Assembly (NCBI GenBank): GCA_028485475.2 | Contig: CP144143.1 | Span: forward strand, 1,364,001 to 1,428,000 | Source of the DNA: Chitinophagaceae bacterium C216 | GTDB taxonomy: Bacteria; Bacteroidota; Bacteroidia; Chitinophagales; Chitinophagaceae | Length of the DNA: 64,000 bases | Reading direction: 5' to 3' | In this document: piece after piece, positions 50,773 to 60,589 of the stretch | Numbering within the stretch: position 1 is the first letter of the stretch | How the letters are laid out: each line of letters begins with the position of its first letter | Position numbers and translations under genes: made by a program | Notes under the pieces: model-generated | Database searches by the model: none | Seen by the model: only the letters and a program-made list of their open reading frames with translations | What the model was told of the DNA's origin: nothing

Positions 50773-53700
50773 TTACCTTTCCCTACCGCGTCTGTTTCGT
50801 TTTTTAAAGCTGTCGAAAATTTCTTTAAATCGATTGTAGTCTACAACCAGTGCAAATCCCAAGCCGGTTTCAATAATTTGGCCTTCGATGACACCTTCGT
50901 TTTGGTTGCGCCTATAAGCTCTTAGTCTATACCGCCCATCACGTGATAATGCGTACTCGATATTGACATTACCAGCAATATTCGTTCCCGAACCTGTGTT
51001 CCGGGATCCTTCCAATGCAAAGTCACTACCTACAGTGATGGTTAAACGATCGTTAAGCAGTTTTTTGGATAGAGCAACATTTAGATCAGTTCTTGTTTGC
51101 TGTGAACCGGTGCTATAATCTTCTTCTGACGTAAGATCGAAAGAAATGTCCACATCTTTTATCAAATCGGCGGCGAGATTATTCAGTTGTTGTGTGAGCA
51201 GACGGCTAACGCTTTGCCGTGCCAGCATTTCGGGAGAAATGCCACTGGATAAGCTTTCGAAAGGATTTTCGGATACAAACCTGTTTAAGGCCAATAAGGC
51301 AAATACTTGTTTGTTCAGTTCGCTTTCGTTAGTATTCAGTTGTTGTAAGCGCGTATAGACAATACCGCTAAAGGCGTTTCGCTCATTTTCGGGCATATCG
51401 ATCTGAAAACTGATACGCGGTTTTAATAGCTGATCGGTCATTTTCAGGTACACAATAAACGGTAGCTTTTGTTTATAGGTGGTCTGTGTGGATTGATCCA
51501 CGTTTTGTATCTGGTCAGCAATCAAATCGATAGCCGAGGTATTGATATTATAAGTAGCTGTGATATTGATATTCGCCTCAGTGGGAGCGCCCGTCCACTG
51601 GATATAACTACCCTGCTGCAATATGAATTTTCTTCTTGCGAGGCCTCCAATAGATAAATTATAATTACCCTCCGAAATAAGGTAACGACCAGTCATTGCA
51701 ATGGTACCGCTAGGATCCATGGTTAGGTTTAATTCTGCTTCACCTTTTACTAGCAAGGCATCACCATTTGCAGGATCTACTACGATTGTAATTTCGGCTT
51801 CTTTTTCTGTAAGGAGGTTCATAGATAGATTAATGCCTTTCAGTGGAGCTCGTGTAATGCTGTCCACATCAAGTGCTTGTCGGCCGTTATTAGGTGGTGC
51901 ATCCATGTCCACAAATTCTACGATGCCCTCCTGATTAACGATGTCCGGATCACTATCCGGTATGGCAAAGAAAAACCTAGTGTCTTTATTCACTCTAAGC
52001 GTACCGGTAACTTCAGGTTTGTTCATATCACCACCAATCTGAGCCATTGCAGTAAGATATACCTTGCCATAAAACAATTCATTATCTGCAACAGTCGAGT
52101 TCAATACCCTAAAGTTGTTAGCCCGCAACCTTAAATCGAAACCGAAATTCTGATAATCTTTGGTTTTAATCATGCCGTTCAGCGTTAGGGCTTGATTAGA
52201 TGAATCTAGGATCGTTAGATTATTGAACTGAATTCCGTCGTCGACAAATGAGATGGTTTCATTTTTTAATCTGATATAAGAGTTCAATTGGGCGATATTC
52301 AGTCCTGCTTCTTTAAACTGCAGGTTGCCCAAAACTTTTGGTGACGTTAACGAGCCTTTAGCCGTAATGTTACCTGTAAGTGTACCACTTCCATTTCGTA
52401 CCTGCCCGCCGGATAGGCTTTCGATGTATTTCAAGTCAATACGGTTAATGGCAGCAGTAATATCAAGAGCGCCTTTATCACTTGTATAATAAAATCCGGA
52501 GATTCTCAAGTCATGAGGGCCGCTAAGTGTTATATCGGCTTTATAGGCATCCTTAGTATAATTATCCGCGTATATTTCCAAATCTCCTAAGAGATCTTTC
52601 TGATAGCGAAGCTGACTCACTGCAAGATTAGCTTCTAGTTGCATAGAATCCGTTACATTGCGAAGTTCCACGGTTCCGTTGAGCAAACCGCCCACCAGTG
52701 AAGTGTCTTGTTCGGCATACCGCGTAAGCGTTTCCAGCATGAAATCTTTAAAAGCAATTTTAATGGGGGCATTAGGTGTGTCTGATATACTATTGGCCGA
52801 TAACGCTTGACCGTTGTTGCTAATGACAAAGTTTCGGATGTATATGCCAGCGTTGCCGTATTGTATCAAATTATCGGCTGCAACATTCCATCGATCATAA
52901 TTTAATAGCAGTTGCTGCGGATCGAGTGAAAACTGATAGGTGCCGTCTGCTGCTTTGAAATTACCACCAATGGTATATTTATCGCGGTTCTTGCTGTCGC
53001 GTAAAAAGAGGCTTACATGCAGCAAATTGTCCGCAGCATTTCCTGTAACGGCAGCATTATAAAGCTGAATAGACGGACTTTGAATGTTGGCAATATTCAA
53101 TTCGTAATCCAGAGCTGTAGTATCTCTGTTGCCAATGTTCAGTTGGATGTTATTTATATTGAAGTCTCCATATGCAATGCGTGGAAAGTTTCCGTGAATA
53201 GTCAGGTTATTTGCATCCGTATTGAGCACTCCATTCAACGTTGAAGTATTAAAAGCTTTCAACTCCGGCACCAACTCTTTCAATAGCTTGGAATCGTGTA
53301 CTGTTGCATGAAATTGCATGTGTTGTGGCGGAGTAGGTTTTGCAGGTGCAAAGGCGTAATATTTACTGATTTCGTTAATAAAGGCCTGACCGATTTGGGT
53401 AAGTTGATACTTTCCGTTTAGTTCGGCACTGATAATTTCTGAAGTAAGTCGTAAGTAGTTGGAAGAATCTGTAGCTTGAGCAGCCAGCTGCACAGTATCC
53501 ATGTTAAGAACTTTCCCATCAGTGGCAATTTGGACGCTACTAATCACTGCAGTTCCGTTTAGATAATCAGGATCTAGGGTCGGAAAATCCAATACTGCAA
53601 GTCCGGCAATTTTCAGCTCCGTATCTGAAAAATTTAGTTTTTGCAGATCGATTCTTTTTAAATCGATGTTGCCGGTAAGGGAGGGGTACTGGCCTCCTAT

Positions 53701-55761
53701 ACTCGCACGCGCTACAATATCAAAGTGCGCATTGGAATCAGGACTACTGGTTGCTAGTTCCAATGTCTGATTGGCAAACTTGCCATCAAGCTGTATGTTC
53801 TGATAGTTATAATTATTATACTGTGCGCTTAATATTTTACCATTTACAACGGCATTTGCTGTTTCGGGAGTAATGCCGCTACCATTGAGATCCAATACCA
53901 GGCTCAATTCTCCTACATCATTTCTTTTTAAAAGCTTTCCGACATGTACTTTACTTAAGTCTACATGGGCTGTATAGGAAGGTGTTTTGGCAGAGCCACC
54001 CATTTTTGCATGGAGCTGGGCATTTCCCATGTCGGTATTTATATTGAAATGGGTCGTAAAGTTTTTTATGCTGCCTGCAAATTTCCCGGAGGCAGCAATG
54101 TATCCGGGTAATTCAATGTCTTGGGGAATGGTTCCTTTTGGTGCAAGCGCATTAATATCAGCTTTTGAGGTGCGTAATTTGGGGATATTGATATTAAAGT
54201 ATGCTTTGTCTGTATCAGGTAGACCTCTGATATTGCCGGTAATATCGATGTCGGTATTCTTCATGCCGTGTAAACGAAATGTATGAATAGTGATATCGTT
54301 TAGTCGTCCTTTCACCGATGCCACCATTTGCAATTGTTGATGGCGATAAGTTGCCGGAATTGCAGTGGAGAAGTAAGCCGCATCAGCTAATCCTAAGGTT
54401 GAGTTGTCAAAGCTAAGTGCTACACCTACTCTTTCCGGGTATTTGGTAAGATCATCGATTGATGAATAAGTAAGTAGCGTATTATTATGGATAGAGGTGT
54501 GCGGTGTTTTTATAATTAAATCTTCCACACTCAATTTTTCGGTATTGTATACTACACGACCTTTTAGATCGTTTAGCTCAAATCCGCAGGTATCCTTCAG
54601 CTGAGCATCTTTTATAACTGCGGTAATGCCTGAACTGTCTATGATAAATTTTTCCGCGTTCAGACTTAGTCCTTTTACGTTCAGATGATTGAAGTCCATT
54701 ACACCACCTTGCTCCCGTGGTGCGGAGAGATCGTCGTATTTTATTCTGTTATTGGCTAAAACAATATTATTGAGATTAAGGCTAAATGAGGAGGCCTCAG
54801 TAGTATCTGTGGTAGTTTTTTTATCCTCATTAGTACTAGGTCCGGGATGATAAGCAAATTCGATAATTGAGTTACTGAGTTCTCCCTTATCGGTTTGGTA
54901 CTTGCCATGTGTGAGGTCTATCAACAGATCACGAAGGTGGAATGTTTTAAGAAATGCAAAGGCTTGCATATCTGAAAGCCGATCATCGTATTTCAGTTCC
55001 ACTCCATTGAACGAAAAGCTTTTCACTTCAATCAAAGGCAAACTCCCTCCGGACTCGTCTTGAGTTGTTTCTATGGCTTCTACCGCTACTTGTTTAAGGG
55101 TTGTAAGAGGTTTGTTCTGAAAATAGTGTAGGCGAGTGTCTTTTAAATCTAATCTGTCGAGCACATAGTGCATGTTTTCTAGGTCGCACTTATCCACCAC
55201 TGCGTTTAAACGGGTTAATGCAATGCCGGCATCATTTCCCGCTACATCATCTTTAAAATTGATGCGAATATCATCCAGAAGAATTTTACCAAGCTTCAGT
55301 TGTAGTGGTGCAGTATCTTCCTTAGGAGGTTTCACTTCTTCCTGAGCATCGCTTACCAATGAATCAACCAGAAATTGATAATTGAATACAGTATCGGGAT
55401 GTAGGCGATGCACGTTGGCATAGACCCTTTCCAATGCGATAGAGTTCACTTCTACCTTATTTCTTAAAAATCCTAGCATGTTCAGCTGTACACTCAGATT
55501 TCCGGCATATAATAAGGTATCATGATTCTTATCTGCTATATAAAACTGTTGAAGTTTTAATCCAGAAGGAAAAGTAATACGAATCTGTTCCAGACTAATT
55601 TCGGTGTCTGTCTTTTTTTTAAGATAAGTGATGACTTTGTTTTTCACTAAATTTTGTACGGCAGGAACGGTAAGAGATGTCGCTGCAAGTATGACCAACA
55701 ATATAATGCCGGCCACAGTCCAAAGTATAATCCTTAAAATTTTTCTTAATCCTTTACTCAA
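50773..55761 (-). CDS. tamB: TamB-like translocation and assembly protein (DUF490)
   Basis: A 1662-residue protein with one N-terminal membrane helix (residues about 10-32) and a very long beta-rich periplasmic part, ending in the conserved DUF490 domain (last 450 residues, with GIQFNNLTILDSS-like strands and PNNGRQALDVDSITRAPLKGINLSMNLL). TamB is a bridge-like protein that with TamA moves lipids or outer membrane proteins between membranes (established in E. coli). The start is TTG (complement at 55759-55761); there is no upstream ATG in the frame before a stop. It sits upstream of the TamA-like gene and probably leads this operon. Confidence 0.93.
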   Translation of the reverse strand: MSKGLRKILRIILWTVAGIILLVILAATSLTVPAVQNLVKNKVITYLKKKTDTEISLEQIRITFPSGLKLQQFYIADKNHDTLLYAGNLSVQLNMLGFLRNKVEVNSIALERVYANVHRLHPDTVFNYQFLVDSLVSDAQEEVKPPKEDTAPLQLKLGKILLDDIRINFKDDVAGNDAGIALTRLNAVVDKCDLENMHYVLDRLDLKDTRLHYFQNKPLTTLKQVAVEAIETTQDESGGSLPLIEVKSFSFNGVELKYDDRLSDMQAFAFLKTFHLRDLLIDLTHGKYQTDKGELSNSIIEFAYHPGPSTNEDKKTTTDTTEASSFSLNLNNIVLANNRIKYDDLSAPREQGGVMDFNHLNVKGLSLNAEKFIIDSSGITAVIKDAQLKDTCGFELNDLKGRVVYNTEKLSVEDLIIKTPHTSIHNNTLLTYSSIDDLTKYPERVGVALSFDNSTLGLADAAYFSTAIPATYRHQQLQMVASVKGRLNDITIHTFRLHGMKNTDIDITGNIRGLPDTDKAYFNINIPKLRTSKADINALAPKGTIPQDIELPGYIAASGKFAGSIKNFTTHFNINTDMGNAQLHAKMGGSAKTPSYTAHVDLSKVHVGKLLKRNDVGELSLVLDLNGSGITPETANAVVNGKILSAQYNNYNYQNIQLDGKFANQTLELATSSPDSNAHFDIVARASIGGQYPSLTGNIDLKRIDLQKLNFSDTELKIAGLAVLDFPTLDPDYLNGTAVISSVQIATDGKVLNMDTVQLAAQATDSSNYLRLTSEIISAELNGKYQLTQIGQAFINEISKYYAFAPAKPTPPQHMQFHATVHDSKLLKELVPELKAFNTSTLNGVLNTDANNLTIHGNFPRIAYGDFNINNIQLNIGNRDTTALDYELNIANIQSPSIQLYNAAVTGNAADNLLHVSLFLRDSKNRDKYTIGGNFKAADGTYQFSLDPQQLLLNYDRWNVAADNLIQYGNAGIYIRNFVISNNGQALSANSISDTPNAPIKIAFKDFMLETLTRYAEQDTSLVGGLLNGTVELRNVTDSMQLEANLAVSQLRYQKDLLGDLEIYADNYTKDAYKADITLSGPHDLRISGFYYTSDKGALDITAAINRIDLKYIESLSGGQVRNGSGTLTGNITAKGSLTSPKVLGNLQFKEAGLNIAQLNSYIRLKNETISFVDDGIQFNNLTILDSSNQALTLNGMIKTKDYQNFGFDLRLRANNFRVLNSTVADNELFYGKVYLTAMAQIGGDMNKPEVTGTLRVNKDTRFFFAIPDSDPDIVNQEGIVEFVDMDAPPNNGRQALDVDSITRAPLKGINLSMNLLTEKEAEITIVVDPANGDALLVKGEAELNLTMDPSGTIAMTGRYLISEGNYNLSIGGLARRKFILQQGSYIQWTGAPTEANINITATYNINTSAIDLIADQIQNVDQSTQTTYKQKLPFIVYLKMTDQLLKPRISFQIDMPENERNAFSGIVYTRLQQLNTNESELNKQVFALLALNRFVSENPFESLSSGISPEMLARQSVSRLLTQQLNNLAADLIKDVDISFDLTSEEDYSTGSQQTRTDLNVALSKKLLNDRLTITVGSDFALEGSRNTGSGTNIAGNVNIEYALSRDGRYRLRAYRRNQNEGVIEGQIIETGLGFALVVDYNRFKEIFDSFKKRNRRGRER

Positions 55762-56042
55762 AACTATATTATCTTGTTGGCCTTACAATACTAATGAATT
55801 GTTGGCTAGGTTCAAACTTAGAAAATAATTATATAATACATGGTAATTTTTACTAATATAAAAATTAGTCCACAAAATCGAAGGTAGCCTAACAAATCTT
55901 ATTCTGCAAAATGTATGCTACAACACCGATAATAAGGGTTTAAGATTTCGCATCCCGTAATCAGTTTTGGCTTGGTTTTGGTACCATTTTGTGTATCTAG
56001 GCTGAATTATCAACTACCAGGGCTACTTAAAAACATACACAT
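55762..56042. other. 281-base gap upstream of tamB and of the small protein gene
   Basis: This gap carries the 5' regions of tamB (minus) and of the gene at 56043 (plus). I found no exact -7 box and no RNA. It is A/T-rich in its first 100 bases. Confidence 0.4.
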
Positions 56043-56285
56043 ATGGAATATGGCAATAAAAATGATTTCTTAATAGATGCACAGGTAAATGGGAAGTCGC
56101 AACGTGTGCAGGTAACCTATACTGAGACTACCGATGGAATACCGTTTTATATCTGCCATATCGATGGTCAAGAGATTACTCAAATCAGAAAAGACGAAAA
56201 TCGGTGGAAGCAAATCTGGGGAGATATTGCAGAAGCAGATGTAAAAACCATTGGAGAGGCTATCGAAGCAAAATCCGAAACTTAA
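56043..56285 (+). CDS. Small hypothetical protein, 80 residues
   Basis: An 80-residue soluble, acidic protein beginning MEYGNKNDFLIDAQVNG with predicted alternating strands (RVQVTYTET, PFYICHIDG) and a charged C-terminal helix (DIAEADVKTIGEAIEAKSE). No signal peptide or membrane segment. It looks like a real gene by its even composition and by a start with a spaced purine stretch, but I recognise no family. The terminator at 56829-56854 lies after the next small gene; the two are separated by 286 bases. Confidence 0.6.
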   Translation: MEYGNKNDFLIDAQVNGKSQRVQVTYTETTDGIPFYICHIDGQEITQIRKDENRWKQIWGDIAEADVKTIGEAIEAKSET

Positions 56286-56571
56286 GGCTTGGCATTTGTC
56301 AATACCATTTAGCGAGGCAAAGTAGAAGAACATAGCCTGCATCAGTAGCACTTGTTAAAAGCCCTGCCAGGCTCATCTGTTTTGTAAAAAACTGAAAAAA
56401 TGCTAAATTAGCAGCCGCTTTTTTAAGCGTATAGCGTACCTTTTGTGGATTTTTTACTCAGAAAATACTTGCTAGCCCATTTTCAACCTTATAGCTAGAT
56501 TATTGTTATACAAAAGTCTAAATGCTGGATTTGACTTCTTTAATATTAAAAAAATATTAATTTTTTAATAT
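56286..56571. other. Gap between the two small genes
   Basis: 286 bases without a recognisable gene. The last 35 bases before the next ATG are almost only A and T, with repeated TTAATAT words (56538-56571); an imperfect GCTAAATTAGC palindrome occurs near 56404. Confidence 0.4.
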
Positions 56572-56796
56572 ATGAGAAACGCTCTAACCAACAATCAGGC
56601 AATGTTAACTGTCATTGATGGCGAGAGTGCTTATCCCAAGGAACTGCCTATTAAATTCACTGCAGATGCCATCAAGTATTTATCTTCTGTGACCACATCC
56701 ATAAACCTAAAGGACTGGCGGTGGCATGAGGAGGAGATTAATGGTCAGAAGTACTACATTATAACGGACAAAATTACTTCTGCTGCGGAAAGCTAA
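56572..56796 (+). CDS. Small hypothetical protein, 74 residues
   Basis: A 74-residue protein, MRNALTNNQAMLTVIDGES..., ending KYYIITDKITSAAES. It is soluble, without signal or membrane segment; the last third has a W-rich segment (LKDWRWHEEEINGQKYY). I recognise no family and find no paralogous link to the gene before it, apart from the similar short size and the absence of cysteines at usual places. A terminator follows at 56829-56854. Confidence 0.55.
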   Translation: MRNALTNNQAMLTVIDGESAYPKELPIKFTADAIKYLSSVTTSINLKDWRWHEEEINGQKYYIITDKITSAAES

Positions 56797-56828
56797 TGCT
56801 GCTTTTGTCAAAGCTTATAAAGTCTTGA

Positions 56829-56854
56829 GGTCAGCTTAATGGCTGGCCATTTTT
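56829..56854 (+). terminator. Terminator after the 74-residue gene
   Basis: GGTCAGC and GCTGGCC form a 7-bp stem with one G-U pair around TTAATG, followed by ATTTTT. Confidence 0.75.
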
Positions 56855-56944
56855 ATAATCACACTAAATTTTCGTACAATTACTCGTTGATATAATAAAT
56901 AAGGAATGATATTTGGGTAAATTTCTATACAAATTCTTTTATCA

Positions 56945-57973
56945 TTGAGCCTTTTACAATTTACTGCTAAAGGTATTTATTGTCCAGTAGGAAAATTTTA
57001 TATTGATCCCTGGCAGCCCGTCGATTTTGCGGTGATTACTCATGCCCATGGCGACCACGCCCGTTGGGGTAGTAGATACTATCTGGCACATGAATTCTCC
57101 CAGCCTATTCTAAAGGTAAGATTAGGTCCCGACACCGTGATAGAAACATTGCCTTATGGAGTAACTAAAAATATCAACGGTGTTAAGCTTAGTTTACATC
57201 CTGCTGGACATATTATCGGCTCTGCACAGGTAAGATTGGAGTACAAGGGATTTGTGAGCGTGGTTTCGGGTGATTATAAAACTGAAAACGACGGCATCTC
57301 TACACCTTTTGAGCCTTTGCGTTGTAACGAATTTGTAACGGAGAGCACTTTTGGGTTACCGATTTATAATTGGTTAGGGCAAGTGCAAATTTTCGACAAC
57401 ATCAAGCAGTGGATCCTCCGCAATCAGTCTAACGGTCGCACCAGCATTTTCATAGCGTACAGTTTAGGAAAAGCGCAGCGACTCATGAAAGGACTAGAAG
57501 GTGTGGCCAACATTTTTGTGCATAGTTCCATTGAGCGACTTAATGAAGCCATTCGATCTGCTAGTATTACATTACCACATGCCAAACAATGGACGAGCGA
57601 TACACCTCGAACGGCTTTGCAAAACAGTATTGTGATTTTACCACCATCCTTATTGGGAACAAATATGATAAAAAAAATACCCCACGGGGCTATAGCTATT
57701 TGTTCGGGATGGATGCAGGTGCGGGGCAACAGACGATGGCAAAGTGTGGATGCCGGATTTGCAGTGAGCGATCATGCAGACTGGCGAGGATTGTTAGATA
57801 CCATTCGGTATACTGGCGCTGAGAAGGTATATGTGACACATGGCTACACCGCTACTTTTTCGAAATATCTTAATGAAATAGGTATTGCTGCTCAAGAGGT
57901 AATAACGCAATACGGTAGTGATGAGGAAGCGGAGGCCGATAATTCCAAAGAAGCAATCTCTCCGGAGGTATGA
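56945..57973 (+). CDS. Ligase-associated metallo-beta-lactamase-fold DNA exonuclease
   Basis: A 342-residue nuclease of the MBL fold, related to SNM1/beta-CASP-type nucleases, that is typically encoded beside an ATP-dependent DNA ligase and acts in DNA damage response. The metal site is AVITHAHGDHARWGS near residue 35, and later His and Asp are seen in GDYKTENDGISTPFEP, HSSIERL and VSDHADWRGL. Translation begins at TTG 56945 because no ATG or GTG occurs in the frame after the upstream TAA. Its TGA overlaps the ligase ATG (ATGA). Confidence 0.92.
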   Translation: MSLLQFTAKGIYCPVGKFYIDPWQPVDFAVITHAHGDHARWGSRYYLAHEFSQPILKVRLGPDTVIETLPYGVTKNINGVKLSLHPAGHIIGSAQVRLEYKGFVSVVSGDYKTENDGISTPFEPLRCNEFVTESTFGLPIYNWLGQVQIFDNIKQWILRNQSNGRTSIFIAYSLGKAQRLMKGLEGVANIFVHSSIERLNEAIRSASITLPHAKQWTSDTPRTALQNSIVILPPSLLGTNMIKKIPHGAIAICSGWMQVRGNRRWQSVDAGFAVSDHADWRGLLDTIRYTGAEKVYVTHGYTATFSKYLNEIGIAAQEVITQYGSDEEAEADNSKEAISPEV

Positions 57974-59559
57974 AACATTTTGCCGCATTGATACAAGCAT
58001 TGGAAGTTAGCAATAAGACCAACGATAAGTTGGATGCTATCGTCGCATATCTCTCAGTAGCACCGGATGAGGATAAGCTTTGGTTGATAGCCTTATTTAC
58101 AGGACGTCGCCCTAAACGACCTGTAAAAACTACGCTGATGCGACAATGGGCGCTGGAGCTTTCGGAACTTCCTGAGTGGCTGTTTCTGGAATGTTACAGT
58201 AATGTGGGAGATTTAGGTGAAACCATTAGCCTAATATTGCCTAAGCCTCAACAACGTATTGACAAAAGCTTGTCACAATGGATGCAAGAGTTGCTACAGC
58301 TGGCTTCCAAAAGCGAAGAAGAAAAGAAAACTTTTGTACTTACAGCTTGGAACGGGCTGGATTATAATGAGCGTTTTATTTTTAATAAACTCATTGGCGG
58401 CGGATTTCGTATTGGTGTATCGTCCAAATTATTGGTCAATGCGCTTTCGAAGTTTACAGGGGTAGATAGCAATACCATTATGCATAGTATTATGGGGCAA
58501 TGGCGTCCAGAGGAAGCCGATTATACCGATCTCATTGCCGGTAAGCATATTAATGCCGATCACTCCAAGCCGTACCCCTTTTGTCTAGCCTATCCCATGG
58601 ATAAGCCTGTGGAGGAGCTGGGAAACCCTCAGGAGTGGCAAGCCGAATGGAAATGGGATGGTATCAGAGGCCAGATGATTAAGCGGGGCAATGAGTTGTT
58701 TATATGGAGTCGGGGAGAGGAATTGGTCACCGATCAGTTTCCCGATTTACAACTTATAGCATCGTACCTGCCCGACGGTACGGTTATAGACGGTGAAATT
58801 CTAGCCTATAAAGATGGACAGGTACTGAATTTTAACCATCTGCAGAAGCGATTAAATAGAAAAGTTATTTCCAAAAAATTACAGGAAGAAGTGCCAGTAG
58901 GTTTTTATGCTTACGATCTTCTGGAAGTGAACGGCACTGATATTCGAGAAAGAAGCCTTATCGAAAGAAGACAACTATTAGAGCAAATAATTACTTCTGT
59001 TCCTTTACAGAATATAAAAATATCTCCGGTTGTAGGGTTTGCCAACTGGATCGAATTGGCAGCCTTAAGGGAACAGGCACGGCAGGTAAATAGCGAGGGG
59101 CTAATGTTAAAAGCAAAAGGCTCTATTTATCATACCGGACGTAAAAAAGGCGATTGGTGGAAGTGGAAAATAAACCCTTTATCTATCGATGCCGTTTTGA
59201 TTTACGGGCAGAAGGGGAGTGGCCGCAGGAGTGGTTTTTATACCGATTATACTTTTGCTGTAAAATCGGGAGAACGGCTGGTTACCATTGCTAAAGCGTA
59301 TTCAGGTCTTACCGATCAGGAAATAAAAGAGGTCGATCGTTTTATAAAAAACAACTCGGTAGAAAAATTCGGTCCTGTGCGAACCGTAAAGCCCGAGTTG
59401 GTGTTCGAAATAGGATTCGAAGGTATTGCTCGAAGCAACCGTCATAAGTCGGGCGTGGCGCTGCGTTTTCCGCGTATTTTACGCTGGCGTAAAGATAAAA
59501 CCGTCAAGGATGTCAATACTTTGGAAGAGGTGCAGGCTCTGTTGGCGCAATATGGATGA
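57970..59559 (+). CDS. ATP-dependent DNA ligase
   Basis: Seals DNA nicks with ATP. The 529-residue protein has an N-terminal DNA-binding domain, a nucleotidyltransferase domain with the adenylated lysine in EWKWDGIRGQ (about residue 228), the motif GEILAY and later EGLMLKAKG and WKWKINPLSID, and a C-terminal OB-fold domain. Its length fits the stand-alone ligases of the LigB/Lig-associated group. The start overlaps the upstream exonuclease stop, so the pair is coupled. The Lhr-like helicase and PdeM-type phosphoesterase that often follow in other genomes are absent here: the next gene is convergent and 18 bases away. Confidence 0.95.
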   Translation: MKHFAALIQALEVSNKTNDKLDAIVAYLSVAPDEDKLWLIALFTGRRPKRPVKTTLMRQWALELSELPEWLFLECYSNVGDLGETISLILPKPQQRIDKSLSQWMQELLQLASKSEEEKKTFVLTAWNGLDYNERFIFNKLIGGGFRIGVSSKLLVNALSKFTGVDSNTIMHSIMGQWRPEEADYTDLIAGKHINADHSKPYPFCLAYPMDKPVEELGNPQEWQAEWKWDGIRGQMIKRGNELFIWSRGEELVTDQFPDLQLIASYLPDGTVIDGEILAYKDGQVLNFNHLQKRLNRKVISKKLQEEVPVGFYAYDLLEVNGTDIRERSLIERRQLLEQIITSVPLQNIKISPVVGFANWIELAALREQARQVNSEGLMLKAKGSIYHTGRKKGDWWKWKINPLSIDAVLIYGQKGSGRRSGFYTDYTFAVKSGERLVTIAKAYSGLTDQEIKEVDRFIKNNSVEKFGPVRTVKPELVFEIGFEGIARSNRHKSGVALRFPRILRWRKDKTVKDVNTLEEVQALLAQYG

Positions 59560-59577
59560 GAATATGGATGAGGGCAC

Positions 59578-60471
59578 TTATTCAGCCAGTGTTTTTTCGA
59601 GTCCCTCTGCAAAACTCATAGGATGATAATCTAGCTCTCTTTGTGCTTTTGCAATATTTAAGCCTCCATTTAGAGGACGCAGCGCCTTTTCCTGAAATGT
59701 TGCTCGGGTTACAGGTGTCAGTTGGTGTGCCGAAATATTTAAATATGCTGCTGTGGCAAGGGCCATTTCATAAGGTGTAAGCAGGTCCTTTCCTGCCAGA
59801 TTATATACACCACAGGCGCGCTTGTTAATGATGGTTCTAATGCCTTTTGCTAAGTCTTCGCCATGGGTCGGTGTGCGTTGCTGATCATTTACCACTTTAA
59901 AGGGTTCATTATTTTTCAGTTTTTTTGCTATCAGTCCAATAAAACTATCCCGCCCGTAAAGAGGTTTGCCATATACAAAACTAGTTCTTACAATAGCTTT
60001 ATCGAATTTATATTCAGCAACGGCGTCCTCTGCTTCTTTCTTTGTTCGACCATAGTAGCTGATGGGATTGGCAGGGTCATCTTCGGTATACATTCCTTTC
60101 TCACCGTCGAATATGAAATCAGTAGATAGGTGTACGAAGAAGGACTGATAGGTTTCTGCATTTAGCAATAATTGCAATGTGCCGTATACATTCACGTCGT
60201 ATGCATCAGCCTGATTCAGTTCACATTCATCGGGTTTGCTCATAGCCCCACAATGTACTACCACCTCAGGTTGTACGAATTCAAAGGCGTCGTGTAGGGA
60301 GAATGGATCGGTAAAGTCCACCTGTATAAAGCGATAGGTTGGATACTGTTTATTGAAGGAGGAGGCATCTCCTGTGCGAGAGGAGGCAAATACTTCGTGT
60401 CCTTCTTTCAGCAAAGCAGCTACAACATGACTGCCTACAAATCCATTAGAGCCTGTTACAAGTATCTTCAC
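59578..60471 (-). CDS. RmlD-like dTDP-4-dehydrorhamnose reductase family protein
   Basis: A 297-residue NAD(P)-binding protein of the RmlD/extended SDR family. The glycine motif is VTGSNGFVGSHVVAALL, the strand HLSTDFIFDGEKG precedes the active-site YYGRTKKEAED (Tyr-x3-Lys), and VRTSFVYG is present. It probably reduces a sugar nucleotide, or a related aldehyde or ketone; no other rhamnose genes are near. The start is GTG (complement at 60469-60471), since there is no in-frame ATG close by. It is alone on its strand, convergent with the ligase. Confidence 0.9.
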   Translation of the reverse strand: MKILVTGSNGFVGSHVVAALLKEGHEVFASSRTGDASSFNKQYPTYRFIQVDFTDPFSLHDAFEFVQPEVVVHCGAMSKPDECELNQADAYDVNVYGTLQLLLNAETYQSFFVHLSTDFIFDGEKGMYTEDDPANPISYYGRTKKEAEDAVAEYKFDKAIVRTSFVYGKPLYGRDSFIGLIAKKLKNNEPFKVVNDQQRTPTHGEDLAKGIRTIINKRACGVYNLAGKDLLTPYEMALATAAYLNISAHQLTPVTRATFQEKALRPLNGGLNIAKAQRELDYHPMSFAEGLEKTLAE

Positions 60472-60548
60472 GCCAATATTTTTAGACGCAATAATAATTC
60501 AATATTTTTTTATTTGAAATGAAGTACATTTCGCAGGAAGGCATAAAA

Positions 60549-60575
60549 AAAGCTCCGGCCACGGACCGGAGCTTT
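60549..60575 (-). terminator. Terminator of the sigma factor gene
   Basis: AAAGCTCCGG and CCGGAGCTTT form a 10-bp stem around a 7-base loop; on the minus strand it is followed by TTTTATGCC-type T-tract, just after the end of the sigma factor gene at 60590. Confidence 0.88.
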
Positions 60576-60589
60576 GAGTCTCATAATTT

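Noticed and set aside
55754-55761. TAGTTTTG as a -7 box of tamB.
   Set aside because: It overlaps the TTG start codon itself, so transcription would begin inside the coding sequence.
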